Assembly (NCBI GenBank): GCA_934177485.1
Contig: CAKPPF010000007.1
Span: forward strand, 1 to 60,244
Direction: 5' to 3'
From: an uncultured Clostridia bacterium
GTDB lineage: Bacteria; Bacillota; Clostridia; TANB77; CAG-508
DNA length: 60,244 nt
How positions within the stretch are numbered: position 1 is the first letter of the stretch; every line of letters starts with the position of its first letter. This document shows positions 42,297 through 50,334 of this stretch, in pieces. A program made the translations under genes and the position numbers. The notes under the pieces are model-generated. The model was given only the letters and a program-made list of their open reading frames with translations. It did no database searches and was not told the DNA's origin.

Positions 42297-43004
42297 ATGA
42301 TAGAAATAAAAAATGTTACTAAAATATACAATGGAGATAAAAAAGCTTTAGATAATATTAGCTTTGATGTGAATGATGGAGAAATATTTGCATTTATTGG
42401 GCATAATGGTGCTGGAAAAACGACAACAATTAAATCTATTGTTGGAATTTTAGATTTTGATGATGGAGACATCTTGATAAACGGAAAGTCAATAAAAAAA
42501 TACCCTATTGAATGTAAAATGGATATGGCATATGTTCCAGATAATCCAGATTTATATGAAAATATGAAAGCTATTGACTTTATAAATTTTATATGTGATA
42601 TGTATCAAACACCTTTAAAAACAAGAAAAGAAAATATAGAAAAATATTCAAAAATTTTTGAAATTGAAAAAAATCTTAATGATGATATATCAAGCTTTTC
42701 ACATGGTATGAAACAAAAGGTTGCACTAATAGCTGCACTTTCACATGAACCTAAAGTTTTAATAATGGATGAACCATTTGTAGGGCTTGATCCAAAAGCA
42801 GTTTATGACATGAAAGAACTTATGAAACAAATGACCAAAGAGGGAAAAACAGTCTTTTTCTCTACACATATTTTAGATGTTGCAGAAAAATTATGTGATA
42901 GAGTTGCTATTATAAAAAACGGAAAAATTGTAAAAACAGGAAGTATGAAAGACATTAAAGGTGACGAGTCTTTGGAACAAGTATTTTTAGAGTTAGGAGA
43001 ATAA
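42297..43004 (+). CDS. ABC-2 exporter ATP-binding protein
   Basis: A 235-residue ATPase with Walker A GHNGAGKTTTIKS, signature SFSHGMKQKVALIAAL, Walker B VLIMDEPFVGLDP and the switch histidine in FFSTHILD. The SHGMKQK variant of the signature is typical of CcmA-type ABC-2 exporters. AAGGAG lies 12 bases before ATG 42297. The permease gene begins two bases after its stop, so the two make one exporter. The substrate is unknown. Confidence 0.92.
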   Translation: MIEIKNVTKIYNGDKKALDNISFDVNDGEIFAFIGHNGAGKTTTIKSIVGILDFDDGDILINGKSIKKYPIECKMDMAYVPDNPDLYENMKAIDFINFICDMYQTPLKTRKENIEKYSKIFEIEKNLNDDISSFSHGMKQKVALIAALSHEPKVLIMDEPFVGLDPKAVYDMKELMKQMTKEGKTVFFSTHILDVAEKLCDRVAIIKNGKIVKTGSMKDIKGDESLEQVFLELGE

Positions 43005-43006
43005 TT

Positions 43007-44608
43007 ATGAGATTATTATCGTTATTAAAAGCTGTTTTATCTCAAGACATGAATATGTTTAAATATTCTGCTGGAAAAAATGCAAGTGAATTTAAAAAGA
43101 TAGTTTTGCCAATTTTTTTATTTATAATAGTAAGTGCCAGTATAGGGTATTATGCATATGCAATTGCAGAAATTTTAGCACCATTGCATCTTACATTCAT
43201 TATGCTTAGTATGTTTATAGCAGTTGTTACAATACTTACATTTATAGAAGGAATTTATAAATCCCAAGGAATTTTATTCGAAGCAAAAGACAATGATATG
43301 CTATTTTCGTTGCCTATAAAAAAGAGCACAATATTGTTTGTAAGAATATTTAAATTAATATTATTTGAATATATATATAACTTAATGTTTATACTACCAG
43401 CATTTGCAATATATATTTATTTTGAAAAGCCTGGTGTTGGGTTTTATTTAATATCTTTACTTATGACATTATTAATACCAATTATACCTACTGTTATATC
43501 ATGCTTTATAGGCTATATTGTGAAAATGGTATCTAGTAAATTTAAAGCAAAAAAGATAATTCAAACAGTGTTATCTTGTATTGTTTTTATTGGAATATTT
43601 TTTATAAGTTTTAATTTAAATTCATTTATGGAAAATATAGCTTCTAATGCTATAAATTTAAATGAAATGTTAATAAAAATATATTATCCAATAGGTGCAT
43701 ATGCTAGCTTAATTAATCAGTTTGATATATTAATATTTGTTAAATTGTTAGCTATTAATATAATTCCTTTTGTAATATTTATTATGTTGGGACAAAAATA
43801 TTATTTTAATATAATTTCAAATTTTAAAAGCTCAAGTGTAAATACAAAAAACAACAGAAAGAAAACAATGAAAATTAGAAAACCAATAGTTTCTTTAGCT
43901 ATTAAAGAAATAAAAAGATATTTATCATCAACAGTATATATGTTTAATTCTTCTATGGGATTAGTAATTGCTTTAGTGTTAACAATAATATTGTGCTTAA
44001 AAGGAAAAGAAATGCTAGTTTCGCTATTATCTGGTTATGGAATGACAAATGCAATATCTATAGAATTGTTGTTTTATGGTTTAATATTGTTTACAGGTTC
44101 ATTTACTTCAATAACATCATCTAGCATCTCGCTTGAAGGAAGAACAATAAATATAACAAAAACCTTACCAATTAGTTATAAAACTATATTAAATTCAAAG
44201 ATATTATATTGTTTTATTATAGAATTACCATTTTTCTTAATTTCAGAATTAATCTTTATATTTAGATTTGGTATGTCATTAACATACTTTATACAAATAA
44301 TTGCACTTACATTTGTTTTAATACTTATATCTGCTGTTATTGGCTTACTTGTTAATTTGAAATATCCAAAGTTAAATGCAAGCAATGATACTGAAGTAGT
44401 AAAACAAAGCATGAGTTCAACCATTTCTATATTTATTGGTTTTGGAATATTTATCCTTAGTATTTTTGCTTTTGGTTATTTAGGGCAGTATATAGACATT
44501 AATATATTAATAACATTACATGTACTGCTACTTGCAATAATAGTAGGAGTTTTGTATACTGTTTTAATGAGAATTGGACCGAAAGAATATCAAAAATTAA
44601 ATATTTAA
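43007..44608 (+). CDS. ABC-2 type exporter permease, 533 aa
   Basis: A large polytopic permease with about twelve hydrophobic segments, twice the usual ABC-2 size, so it may be a fusion of two permease halves (division near residue 280, in the charged segment NTKNNRKKTMKIRKP). The N-terminal part contains FEAKDNDMLFSLPIKKSTI and the C-terminal part SLEGRTINITKTLPISYKTIL; these paired LPI(K/S) motifs are seen in large Clostridia ABC-2 permeases. It begins two bases after the ATPase gene. A terminator overlaps its stop region. Confidence 0.85.
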   Translation: MRLLSLLKAVLSQDMNMFKYSAGKNASEFKKIVLPIFLFIIVSASIGYYAYAIAEILAPLHLTFIMLSMFIAVVTILTFIEGIYKSQGILFEAKDNDMLFSLPIKKSTILFVRIFKLILFEYIYNLMFILPAFAIYIYFEKPGVGFYLISLLMTLLIPIIPTVISCFIGYIVKMVSSKFKAKKIIQTVLSCIVFIGIFFISFNLNSFMENIASNAINLNEMLIKIYYPIGAYASLINQFDILIFVKLLAINIIPFVIFIMLGQKYYFNIISNFKSSSVNTKNNRKKTMKIRKPIVSLAIKEIKRYLSSTVYMFNSSMGLVIALVLTIILCLKGKEMLVSLLSGYGMTNAISIELLFYGLILFTGSFTSITSSSISLEGRTINITKTLPISYKTILNSKILYCFIIELPFFLISELIFIFRFGMSLTYFIQIIALTFVLILISAVIGLLVNLKYPKLNASNDTEVVKQSMSSTISIFIGFGIFILSIFAFGYLGQYIDINILITLHVLLLAIIVGVLYTVLMRIGPKEYQKLNI

Positions 44609-44637
44609 AAGGCAATAGAAAAACTATTGCTTTTTTT
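44607..44637 (+). terminator. Intrinsic terminator of the first ABC exporter
   Basis: GCAATAG (44612-44618) pairs with CTATTGC (44624-44630) around AAAAA, extended by A-T pairs, and is followed by seven T residues. It begins at the permease stop codon. Confidence 0.85.
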
Positions 44638-44656
44638 ATATCTCAAGAGTATAATA

Positions 44657-44674
44657 AGTATGAAAAGTATGAAA
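44657..44674 (+). repeat. Tandem 9-base repeat before the AbrB-like gene
   Basis: AGTATGAAA occurs twice in direct tandem (44657-44665 and 44666-44674), 23 bases before the start codon. It might be an operator for the AbrB-like protein, but no test is possible here. Confidence 0.3.
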
Positions 44675-44696
44675 TAATATACAAGGAGGTACATAA

Positions 44697-44900
44697 ATGA
44701 AAAAAGATAAATTTGTAGGAATATGCAAAGTAGGAGAAAAAGGACAGATTGTAATTCCTAAAGAAGCAAGAGAAATGTTTAATATAAATCCAGGAGATTC
44801 TATAATAGCTCTTTGTGATAAAGAACAGGGAATTGCTTTGGTAAAAGCTGACGTAATAGAAGAAATGTCAGATAAATTCTTTCCTAAAGGAGATAAATAA
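44697..44900 (+). CDS. AbrB/MazE/SpoVT-family DNA-binding protein
   Basis: A 67-residue swapped-hairpin beta-barrel protein. The core VGEKGQIVIPKEAREMFNIN then PGDSIIALCD is the standard AbrB/SpoVT motif. AAGGAGG precedes ATG 44697, and the ABC ATPase gene begins one base after its stop, so it almost certainly regulates this transporter operon, including itself. Single-domain members of this kind are usually repressors. No toxin gene follows, which argues against a MazE-type antitoxin. Confidence 0.9.
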   Translation: MKKDKFVGICKVGEKGQIVIPKEAREMFNINPGDSIIALCDKEQGIALVKADVIEEMSDKFFPKGDK

Positions 44901-44901
44901 A

Positions 44902-45624
44902 ATGTATGAAATAGAAACATTTGAATTAACAAAAAAATTTAAAAATAAAGTGGCAGTTAATAACTTAAACTTGAATATAAAAAAAGGAGAATTGTTTTCA
45001 CTTCTTGGTACAAATGGTGCAGGAAAAACCACAACAATAAAAATGCTTACAACGCTAATAGAACCAACATCTGGTAATATAAATATAAGTGGATTAGATA
45101 GCAAAGTAAACAAACAAAAAATAAGAGAAAGAATCAATGTATCTCCACAAGAGACAGCTATTGCATTAAATCTTTCTGTAAAAGAAAATTTAGAATTTAT
45201 GGCGGGAGTTTACCAAATAGAAAATTCCAAAGAAAAAATAAATGAATTAATTAATATGTTTAACTTGAACGAAGTTTTAAATAAAAAAGCAAAAACCTTA
45301 TCTGGTGGTTGGCAAAGAAGAGTTTCTATTGCAATTTCATTAATAAATAATCCACAAATTTTATTTTTAGATGAACCAACACTTGGTTTAGATGTTATTG
45401 CAAGAAAACAATTATGGGATATAATTGAGAAATTGAAGGGAAAAATAACAATTATACTTACAACTCATTATATGGAAGAAGCAGAAAATTTATCAGATAG
45501 AATTGGTATTATGTCTAATGGAAATTTAGTAGATGTAGGAACAGTTAAAGAATTAATACAAAAATCTAATTCAAAGAATTTAGAAGATGCTTTTATAAAA
45601 ATAGCAACAGGAGGTGAGGTGTAA
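44902..45624 (+). CDS. ABC-2 exporter ATP-binding protein (operon with AbrB regulator)
   Basis: A 240-residue ATPase with Walker A GTNGAGKTTTIKML, signature LSGGWQRRVSIAISL, Walker B ILFLDEPTLGLD and switch LTTHYMEEAE. It resembles daunorubicin-resistance/NatA-type exporters. The start codon lies just after the AbrB-like stop and its stop overlaps the permease ATG (TAATG), so the three are translationally coupled. Substrate unknown. Confidence 0.92.
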   Translation: MYEIETFELTKKFKNKVAVNNLNLNIKKGELFSLLGTNGAGKTTTIKMLTTLIEPTSGNINISGLDSKVNKQKIRERINVSPQETAIALNLSVKENLEFMAGVYQIENSKEKINELINMFNLNEVLNKKAKTLSGGWQRRVSIAISLINNPQILFLDEPTLGLDVIARKQLWDIIEKLKGKITIILTTHYMEEAENLSDRIGIMSNGNLVDVGTVKELIQKSNSKNLEDAFIKIATGGEV

Positions 45625-46355
45625 TGAGAATATTAAATTTTTCAAAAAGAAATTTTAAAGAATTAATTAGAGATCCGCTAAGTTTAATATTTGCAGTTAT
45701 ATTACCTTTATTTTTACTATTTATTTTTCAACAATTTAATATACCAAGTGATAATTATAAGCTAGAGAACTTTACTCCTGGAATAATAGTTTTTGGATTT
45801 TCATTTTTAACACTTTTTACTGCAATGCTTATTTCAAAAGATAGAACAACATCACTATTAATTAGGCTAGGTGTAAGTCCAATGAAGGCTATAGACTATA
45901 TTTTAGGATATATGCTGTCACTTATACCAATTATATTAACTCAAGAGATATTGTTCTTTATACTTGCAATTTGTCTAGGGTTACAATTTAGTATTAATAT
46001 AATATTAGCAATATTAATTTCTATTATTATTTCAATATTATTTATATCAATCGGAATATTAATTGGTAGCATATTTACAGAAAAAGCATCATCTGGAATA
46101 TCAAGTATAGTAGTACAATTAGTGTGCTTTACAAGTGGAATGTACTTTCCGTCAGAAATGCTTGGAGGATTCTTTAGAAATGTTTGTGAGTATTTACCAT
46201 TTGAATCTGCAGTTAAAATAATAAAGGGAGTTATGAATAATAATATAGAAATAATAACAAATAAAAATATTTTAATTTTTTCATGTTATACTATTGCTGT
46301 TTTGATTTTATCTATTATAATATTTAAGAAAAAGATGATAAGTGATAATAAATAA
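45624..46355 (+). CDS. ABC-2 type exporter permease, 243 aa
   Basis: A six-helix ABC-2 permease. FKELIRDPLSLIFAVILPLF at the N-terminus is the typical amphipathic entry segment, the central motif LGVSPMKAIDYILGYML precedes the core helices, and FTSGMYFPSEMLG marks the fifth-helix loop of the DrrB/NatB-like group. GGAGGTGAGGTG precedes the ATG within the ATPase end. The AbrB-ATPase-permease trio is a common Firmicute exporter unit. Confidence 0.9.
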   Translation: MRILNFSKRNFKELIRDPLSLIFAVILPLFLLFIFQQFNIPSDNYKLENFTPGIIVFGFSFLTLFTAMLISKDRTTSLLIRLGVSPMKAIDYILGYMLSLIPIILTQEILFFILAICLGLQFSINIILAILISIIISILFISIGILIGSIFTEKASSGISSIVVQLVCFTSGMYFPSEMLGGFFRNVCEYLPFESAVKIIKGVMNNNIEIITNKNILIFSCYTIAVLILSIIIFKKKMISDNK

Positions 46356-46377
46356 ATTTTGTAAAGGAAGATTTTAT

Positions 46378-46899
46378 ATGGAACGAATATGTATAATTGG
46401 AGGAAGTGGTACAGGCAAAACAACTCTTGCTAATAATTTAGGAAAAGAATTAAAACTACCGGTTTATCATATTGATGGATTAAATTATTTTAAAGATTGG
46501 GAAGAACGAGATAAAAAACAACGTGATGAAATTATTATTGAAATGGTTAATCAGCCTAAATGGGTAATAGATGGAACATATCGTTCTACATTGCAACAAC
46601 GTTTAGAAAAAGCAGACTGTGTTATATACTTAGATTATTCTTCTTTTGCACAGCTAAGAGGAGTATTGAAAAGATTTATACAATGTCATGGTAAGGAAAA
46701 AAAAGAAATACCAGGTTGCAAAGAAAAAATGGATTGGAAATTTTTATGTTTTGTAATAAACTGGAGAAAAAATAAAAGAGAAGAGGTTCTAGAAAAAATA
46801 TATAAAGTAGACAGTGAAAAAGTTCATATTTTTCATAATAGACATGAATTAAATAAATGGTATAAAAAGAATTTTGGTAAAAAGATTGAAATAATTTAA
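46378..46899 (+). CDS. FlaR-like P-loop kinase (DNA topology modulation/adenylate-kinase-like family)
   Basis: A 173-residue P-loop NTPase. Walker A is GGSGTGKTT at 8-16, followed by HIDGLNYF and WVIDGTYRSTLQQRLEKADCVIYLD, the FlaR/adenylate-kinase-related pattern; the lid region has RFIQCHG and a late motif VHIFHNRHELNKW. These are putative nucleotide or nucleoside kinases of unknown substrate; the old name 'DNA topology modulation protein' is not well founded. ATG 46378 is chosen because AAAGGAAG lies 8 bases upstream; the in-frame ATG at 46342 would overlap the permease gene. Confidence 0.8.
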   Translation: MERICIIGGSGTGKTTLANNLGKELKLPVYHIDGLNYFKDWEERDKKQRDEIIIEMVNQPKWVIDGTYRSTLQQRLEKADCVIYLDYSSFAQLRGVLKRFIQCHGKEKKEIPGCKEKMDWKFLCFVINWRKNKREEVLEKIYKVDSEKVHIFHNRHELNKWYKKNFGKKIEII

Positions 46900-46910
46900 C
46901 TTTATGTATA

Positions 46911-47048
46911 ATAATTCCATGTCATAGAGTTGTTGGAACAAATGGATCTCTTACTGGATATGGTGGAGGAATGGAAAATAAAATAAAACTTCTAGAAATA
47001 GAAAAAAACGATATGAGTAAATTTACTGTAGCTAAAATCTACAAATAG
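46911..47048 (+). pseudogene. ogt: O6-methylguanine-DNA methyltransferase, C-terminal remnant
   Basis: A frame without start reads IIPCHRVVGTNGSLTGYGGG, then a short ENKIKLLEIEK segment, and ends at TAG 47046-47048. This is the active-site end of Ogt/MGMT proteins: PCHRV contains the methyl-accepting cysteine, and the following glycine-rich turn and KxxLLxxE helix are conserved. The upstream two thirds of the gene (about 110 residues) are absent, and the kinase gene ends 12 bases before it. It is a deletion remnant without visible binding site. The remaining intergenic sequence up to 47239 holds a terminator and nothing else I recognise. Confidence 0.85.
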
Positions 47049-47105
47049 TAGTGAGATTTTAGAAGAAACTTATAATGCAAGTGCAAAAAAGTGAGTATTG
47101 AAATT

Positions 47106-47151
47106 AAAAAAGAGAAAGGCACTACAAACTAAAGTGTTTTCTCTCTTTTTT
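47106..47151 (+). terminator. Intrinsic terminator before the DUF6323-like gene
   Basis: A long near-perfect stem (AAAAAAGAGAAAGGCACT against AGTGTTTTCTCTCTTTTTT) with an eight-base loop and a six-T tail. It would end any transcript from the kinase gene. Confidence 0.8.
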
Positions 47152-47239
47152 ACTATAATTACTATACCACAAAATGAGAAAAAATTCAAGACTGTTATTA
47201 TGTGTATAAATATGTTATATAAAATAAGAGGTGTTTGAA

Positions 47240-47707
47240 ATGGAAAATTCTTATTTAGAAATAATAAAAAGTAAAAAGCAAATTGAAGTAGCTAATATAA
47301 AAAAGTGTAATGAATTTACAAATAAATATGGACTAATGCTAAGTGATGCACAAATAGAAAGTTTAATGGAAAAAAGAATAGATATATTGAAAAATACAGG
47401 GAGAATTGAATTTAGAAATAGAATAATAGATAAAATCATAAAAGAGTTTTGCGATTCACCATATATTAATCAGGAAAATTATGTATTAATCTTATGTGGA
47501 TTATTAGATATTTTTTATGAGTATAAAAATGAAACAATGGATTTAGTTACAGATGACGAATTGATAAAATTTATGAAAAAGTCTTTTAATGGTATCTGCA
47601 AAGGAGATATAGAGTATTTATCTGGAACAGTCATGTATAAGATGAAACAAAGGGTATTAAATGGAGAATTAATAGATTATATAGAAATAGGTGAAGATTA
47701 TGAATGA
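47240..47707 (+). CDS. DUF6323-like protein, 155 aa
   Basis: The core resembles what I recall of DUF6323: LSDAQIESLMEKRIDILKNT, a short GRIEF segment, then FCDSPYINQENY, the acidic VTDDELIKFMKKSFNG and GDIEYLSG. Function unknown. ATG 47240 is chosen because AAGAGGTG lies 6 bases before it; a GTG at 47231 would use part of that site. The next gene starts inside this one (eight-base overlap), so the two products are made together and probably work together, in line with my memory that DUF6323 and DUF6179 genes are adjacent. No catalytic residues or membrane segments are evident. Confidence 0.65.
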   Translation: MENSYLEIIKSKKQIEVANIKKCNEFTNKYGLMLSDAQIESLMEKRIDILKNTGRIEFRNRIIDKIIKEFCDSPYINQENYVLILCGLLDIFYEYKNETMDLVTDDELIKFMKKSFNGICKGDIEYLSGTVMYKMKQRVLNGELIDYIEIGEDYE

Positions 47708-48683
47708 ACTCGAAATTAAAAGCAAAATTAATAGGTCGAATTTAGATGAGAAAAATTACTTTGAAAGTTTAATTAAAGAAGCATACAATAATGGAATGAT
47801 TACAGAAAATGAAATTATAAATCTACAGATAGATATTATACAGCTGTTGGATGAAAGAGTGTATAAATATAATGGAATAAATAATAGTTCAGTGCGAAAG
47901 GAAATTGTAGAGGAAATAAACAAATCAAATTATTATACTATTAGTATGTATCTTAAAACCTTTAATAATCCTGATGATGCATTAGAAAAAATAAAAAGTA
48001 CTAACTTAAATAATATTTATTACATTGGGAGAAAGAAAATAGATAGAATATTAAATATAATTAGGGTAATATATGCAAAAGTGAAACAAAATAAATTGAA
48101 AACAAATAATCAAACTTATAATGATACAATTATTGGTGGTATACAAGGTTTCTTGAAAATATATAATCCAGATTTTAAAGCACATGATATGGAAATTACA
48201 GCCGATTACCCACTATATAATAATCTAATAGGAAAATTAGATGGAGTAGAATTTATAAAAGAATATGTATATTCTATTTATTTGGAAAATGAACTTTGTA
48301 ATTTTTTCTTAAATGAAAAAATTGAACGATTATTATATGATTATAGTGAAGATTATAAAGATCTAATTATAAATATTTTTGAGATAGTTTTATTTGAAGC
48401 AATTGCTTGTAAACTAGCCAAAAGAAATGTATACGATTTAGAGATTACGAGTTTTGAATTAAATGAAATTAACAATTTATTAAAAAATAAAAAGAAAGAA
48501 GAAATAGAAAAAATGATTATTGAGGCTTATAAAGAAATTTGTAAGGAAATAATTGTGAATAAAAAAGATTTACAAGAATATATTGAAAGAAACTTAAGTT
48601 ATGTTATACAAGTTATAATAAATAATGCTAAACAAAATACATTAGATAAAATATTTATAATTCAAAAATTTATAGAAAACTAA
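47700..48683 (+). CDS. DUF6179-like protein, 327 aa
   Basis: A soluble, mainly helical protein. The N-terminal YFESLIKEAYNNGMITENEI then IQLLDERVYKYNG and SSVRKEIVEEI, and a later TADYPLYNN, fit what I recall of DUF6179, usually encoded beside DUF6323. Function unknown. ATG 47700 is preferred (AGGTGA about 6 bases before), although GTG 47691 in the same frame is possible. The gene overlaps DUF6323 by eight bases. About 110 bases without a terminator lead to the ligase-Ham1 fusion gene, so cotranscription is possible. Confidence 0.6.
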   Translation: MNELEIKSKINRSNLDEKNYFESLIKEAYNNGMITENEIINLQIDIIQLLDERVYKYNGINNSSVRKEIVEEINKSNYYTISMYLKTFNNPDDALEKIKSTNLNNIYYIGRKKIDRILNIIRVIYAKVKQNKLKTNNQTYNDTIIGGIQGFLKIYNPDFKAHDMEITADYPLYNNLIGKLDGVEFIKEYVYSIYLENELCNFFLNEKIERLLYDYSEDYKDLIINIFEIVLFEAIACKLAKRNVYDLEITSFELNEINNLLKNKKKEEIEKMIIEAYKEICKEIIVNKKDLQEYIERNLSYVIQVIINNAKQNTLDKIFIIQKFIEN

Positions 48684-48792
48684 CAGAAACATAATTTAAA
48701 AATAAAATTAAACAAAACATGTTTCGACATATTATGAAGAAAAAAAGTGGTAAAATATTTAAAAAAATTTTTTATAAAGGAGTTGTCTGTAT

Positions 48793-50217
48793 ATGAGTGG
48801 AGTTTATGAAAACAGAAAAACAATTAGACAATTAAATAATTTAATAGAAAAGTATAAACCTAACGAAAATATTGAATATTATTTTGTACTAGGGTACCCA
48901 AGATCAGATATTGGAAAGGGAACTTTAGTTGCTCAATTACTTGCAAATACAGAGAGTTCTGATGCAATAAAATTTGATGGTTTACTAAATACAAATGAAA
49001 ATGGTAGACATACAGCTATTGGACATGATGATTTCGGCATTTATGAAAAATATAATAAAGGAAAAACGTGGGGAAGAGAACATTATTTATTAGGCGGAGA
49101 ATTATACCGTGATTTTATAAATGAATATGGTGAAAATGAAAATCTTCAAATAAATCCTCATATGTCATTATATGTTGAATATAGAATACATAAAATGTGG
49201 AATGATATTGGAAAACCTTCAAAACTATTTATTGAAATTGGAGGATTAATTACAGACCCAGAGGTTGATCCTATATTTACACCTATGATTCAAAGGTTAA
49301 AAAGTGAAGGCTTATCTAAAGTCATTTTGTTAAGTGAAGCTTCATACAATGGGGAGTACATAAAAACAAAAACTATCCAAAGTGGTGTGGAAACTTTATT
49401 GGAAAGAAGAATAGAACCATGGCTTTTATTTGTAAGAGATTCAAAAGATATGGGGAAAATCACAATATCAAAGAGAATGGATAATGAACGAATAATTTTG
49501 AATAAAATTAAAGATAATTTAAATTTTAATTTAAAATTACTTATATCAGTACCATATTTTGAAAATTTAGATGAATACTCAAAATATATTAAAAAAAGAT
49601 TTTGCCCAATTATACTACCTACAAATAAAGAAAAAATACTAATTGCCTCAAAAAACTTATCAAAGATAGCTGATTATAAATTATATTTAGGAGATGAATA
49701 TGAAATTTTAACTTTAAGAGATTATGATTGCGACGTTGATGTAATTGAAGGTACAACTTCAATTGAAGAAAATTCCATTGCAAAAGCCAGAACATGGTGC
49801 AAAATAAGTGGACTTATTACCATTGGAGATGATACCGGTTTTTTTATTCACGGATTAAAAGGCGAACCAGGTGTAGCTACCAGAAGATGGGGAGGACAGC
49901 TACCAGATAATGTGACAAATGAACAATTTTGGAATTATTTAAAAGAAAAAACTAAAAATTTAAAAGATTATACATGCCACTTTGAGCAAAACATAGCAAT
50001 TGCATTTCCAAATGGTGAAACTAAATTAATAAAAAATATAAATAGTGGACGTCTAAACAAAGAAAACTTAAATAAAGAATATAATGGAACAGGCTATCCA
50101 TTGGGAGCGGTGTTTGAATCTAATAATAGAAGAAAAAATTGGGATGAAATGTCAGATGAAGAAAAAAGAAATTTTGATAGCAAATTAATTGAAGAACTAA
50201 AGAAAAAAATAAGCTAA
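48793..50217 (+). CDS. Fusion of a glutaminase-less CTP-synthase-like ligase with a Ham1/ITPase domain
   Basis: The 474-residue protein has two parts. Residues about 27-240 follow the synthetase domain of CTP synthase: P-loop GYPRSDIGKGT (34-44), HDDFGIYEKY (78-87; compare DLGHYERF), EIGGLITDPEVDP (148-160; compare EVGGTVGDIE), and KTKTIQSGV (191-199; compare KTKPTQHSV). The glutaminase domain is absent. Residues 281-474 are a Ham1/RdgB-type nucleoside triphosphate pyrophosphatase: KILIASKNLSK, EEN at 325-327, IGDDTGFFIHGLKGEPGV with D346 and D347, and NGTGYPLGAVF. Metal- and ATP-binding residues look kept in both halves. It might build and hydrolyse related (d)NTPs. AAGGAG lies before the ATG. 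Confidence 0.85.
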   Translation: MSGVYENRKTIRQLNNLIEKYKPNENIEYYFVLGYPRSDIGKGTLVAQLLANTESSDAIKFDGLLNTNENGRHTAIGHDDFGIYEKYNKGKTWGREHYLLGGELYRDFINEYGENENLQINPHMSLYVEYRIHKMWNDIGKPSKLFIEIGGLITDPEVDPIFTPMIQRLKSEGLSKVILLSEASYNGEYIKTKTIQSGVETLLERRIEPWLLFVRDSKDMGKITISKRMDNERIILNKIKDNLNFNLKLLISVPYFENLDEYSKYIKKRFCPIILPTNKEKILIASKNLSKIADYKLYLGDEYEILTLRDYDCDVDVIEGTTSIEENSIAKARTWCKISGLITIGDDTGFFIHGLKGEPGVATRRWGGQLPDNVTNEQFWNYLKEKTKNLKDYTCHFEQNIAIAFPNGETKLIKNINSGRLNKENLNKEYNGTGYPLGAVFESNNRRKNWDEMSDEEKRNFDSKLIEELKKKIS

Positions 50218-50250
50218 ATAAATTGAAAGATATATATTTATATAAATCTT

Positions 50251-50287
50251 TAGTTAAAGTAATAAGTACTACTTTAGCTATAATTTT
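50251..50287 (+). terminator. Hairpin after the ligase-Ham1 gene
   Basis: TAGTTAAAGTA (50251-50261) pairs with TACTTTAGCTA (50270-50280), one G-U pair, followed by TAATTTT. A weak terminator or attenuator between the fusion gene and the guanylate-kinase-like gene. Confidence 0.45.
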
Positions 50288-50334
50288 AAAGCTTTTAATT
50301 TACAAACATCTTCATACTGAAAGGAGAAATTTAT

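Noticed and set aside
44697..44900. MazE-type antitoxin of a toxin-antitoxin pair
   Set aside because: No toxin gene follows; the next genes are a complete ABC exporter.
46378..46899. Housekeeping adenylate kinase
   Set aside because: The lid and NMP-binding segments differ from Adk, and the pattern fits FlaR-like kinases.
48723..48729. Second TGTCGAA-type Spo0A box (reverse strand) before the ligase-Ham1 gene
   Set aside because: A seven-base match is expected several times by chance in 60 kb on both strands, and there is no sporulation gene next to it.
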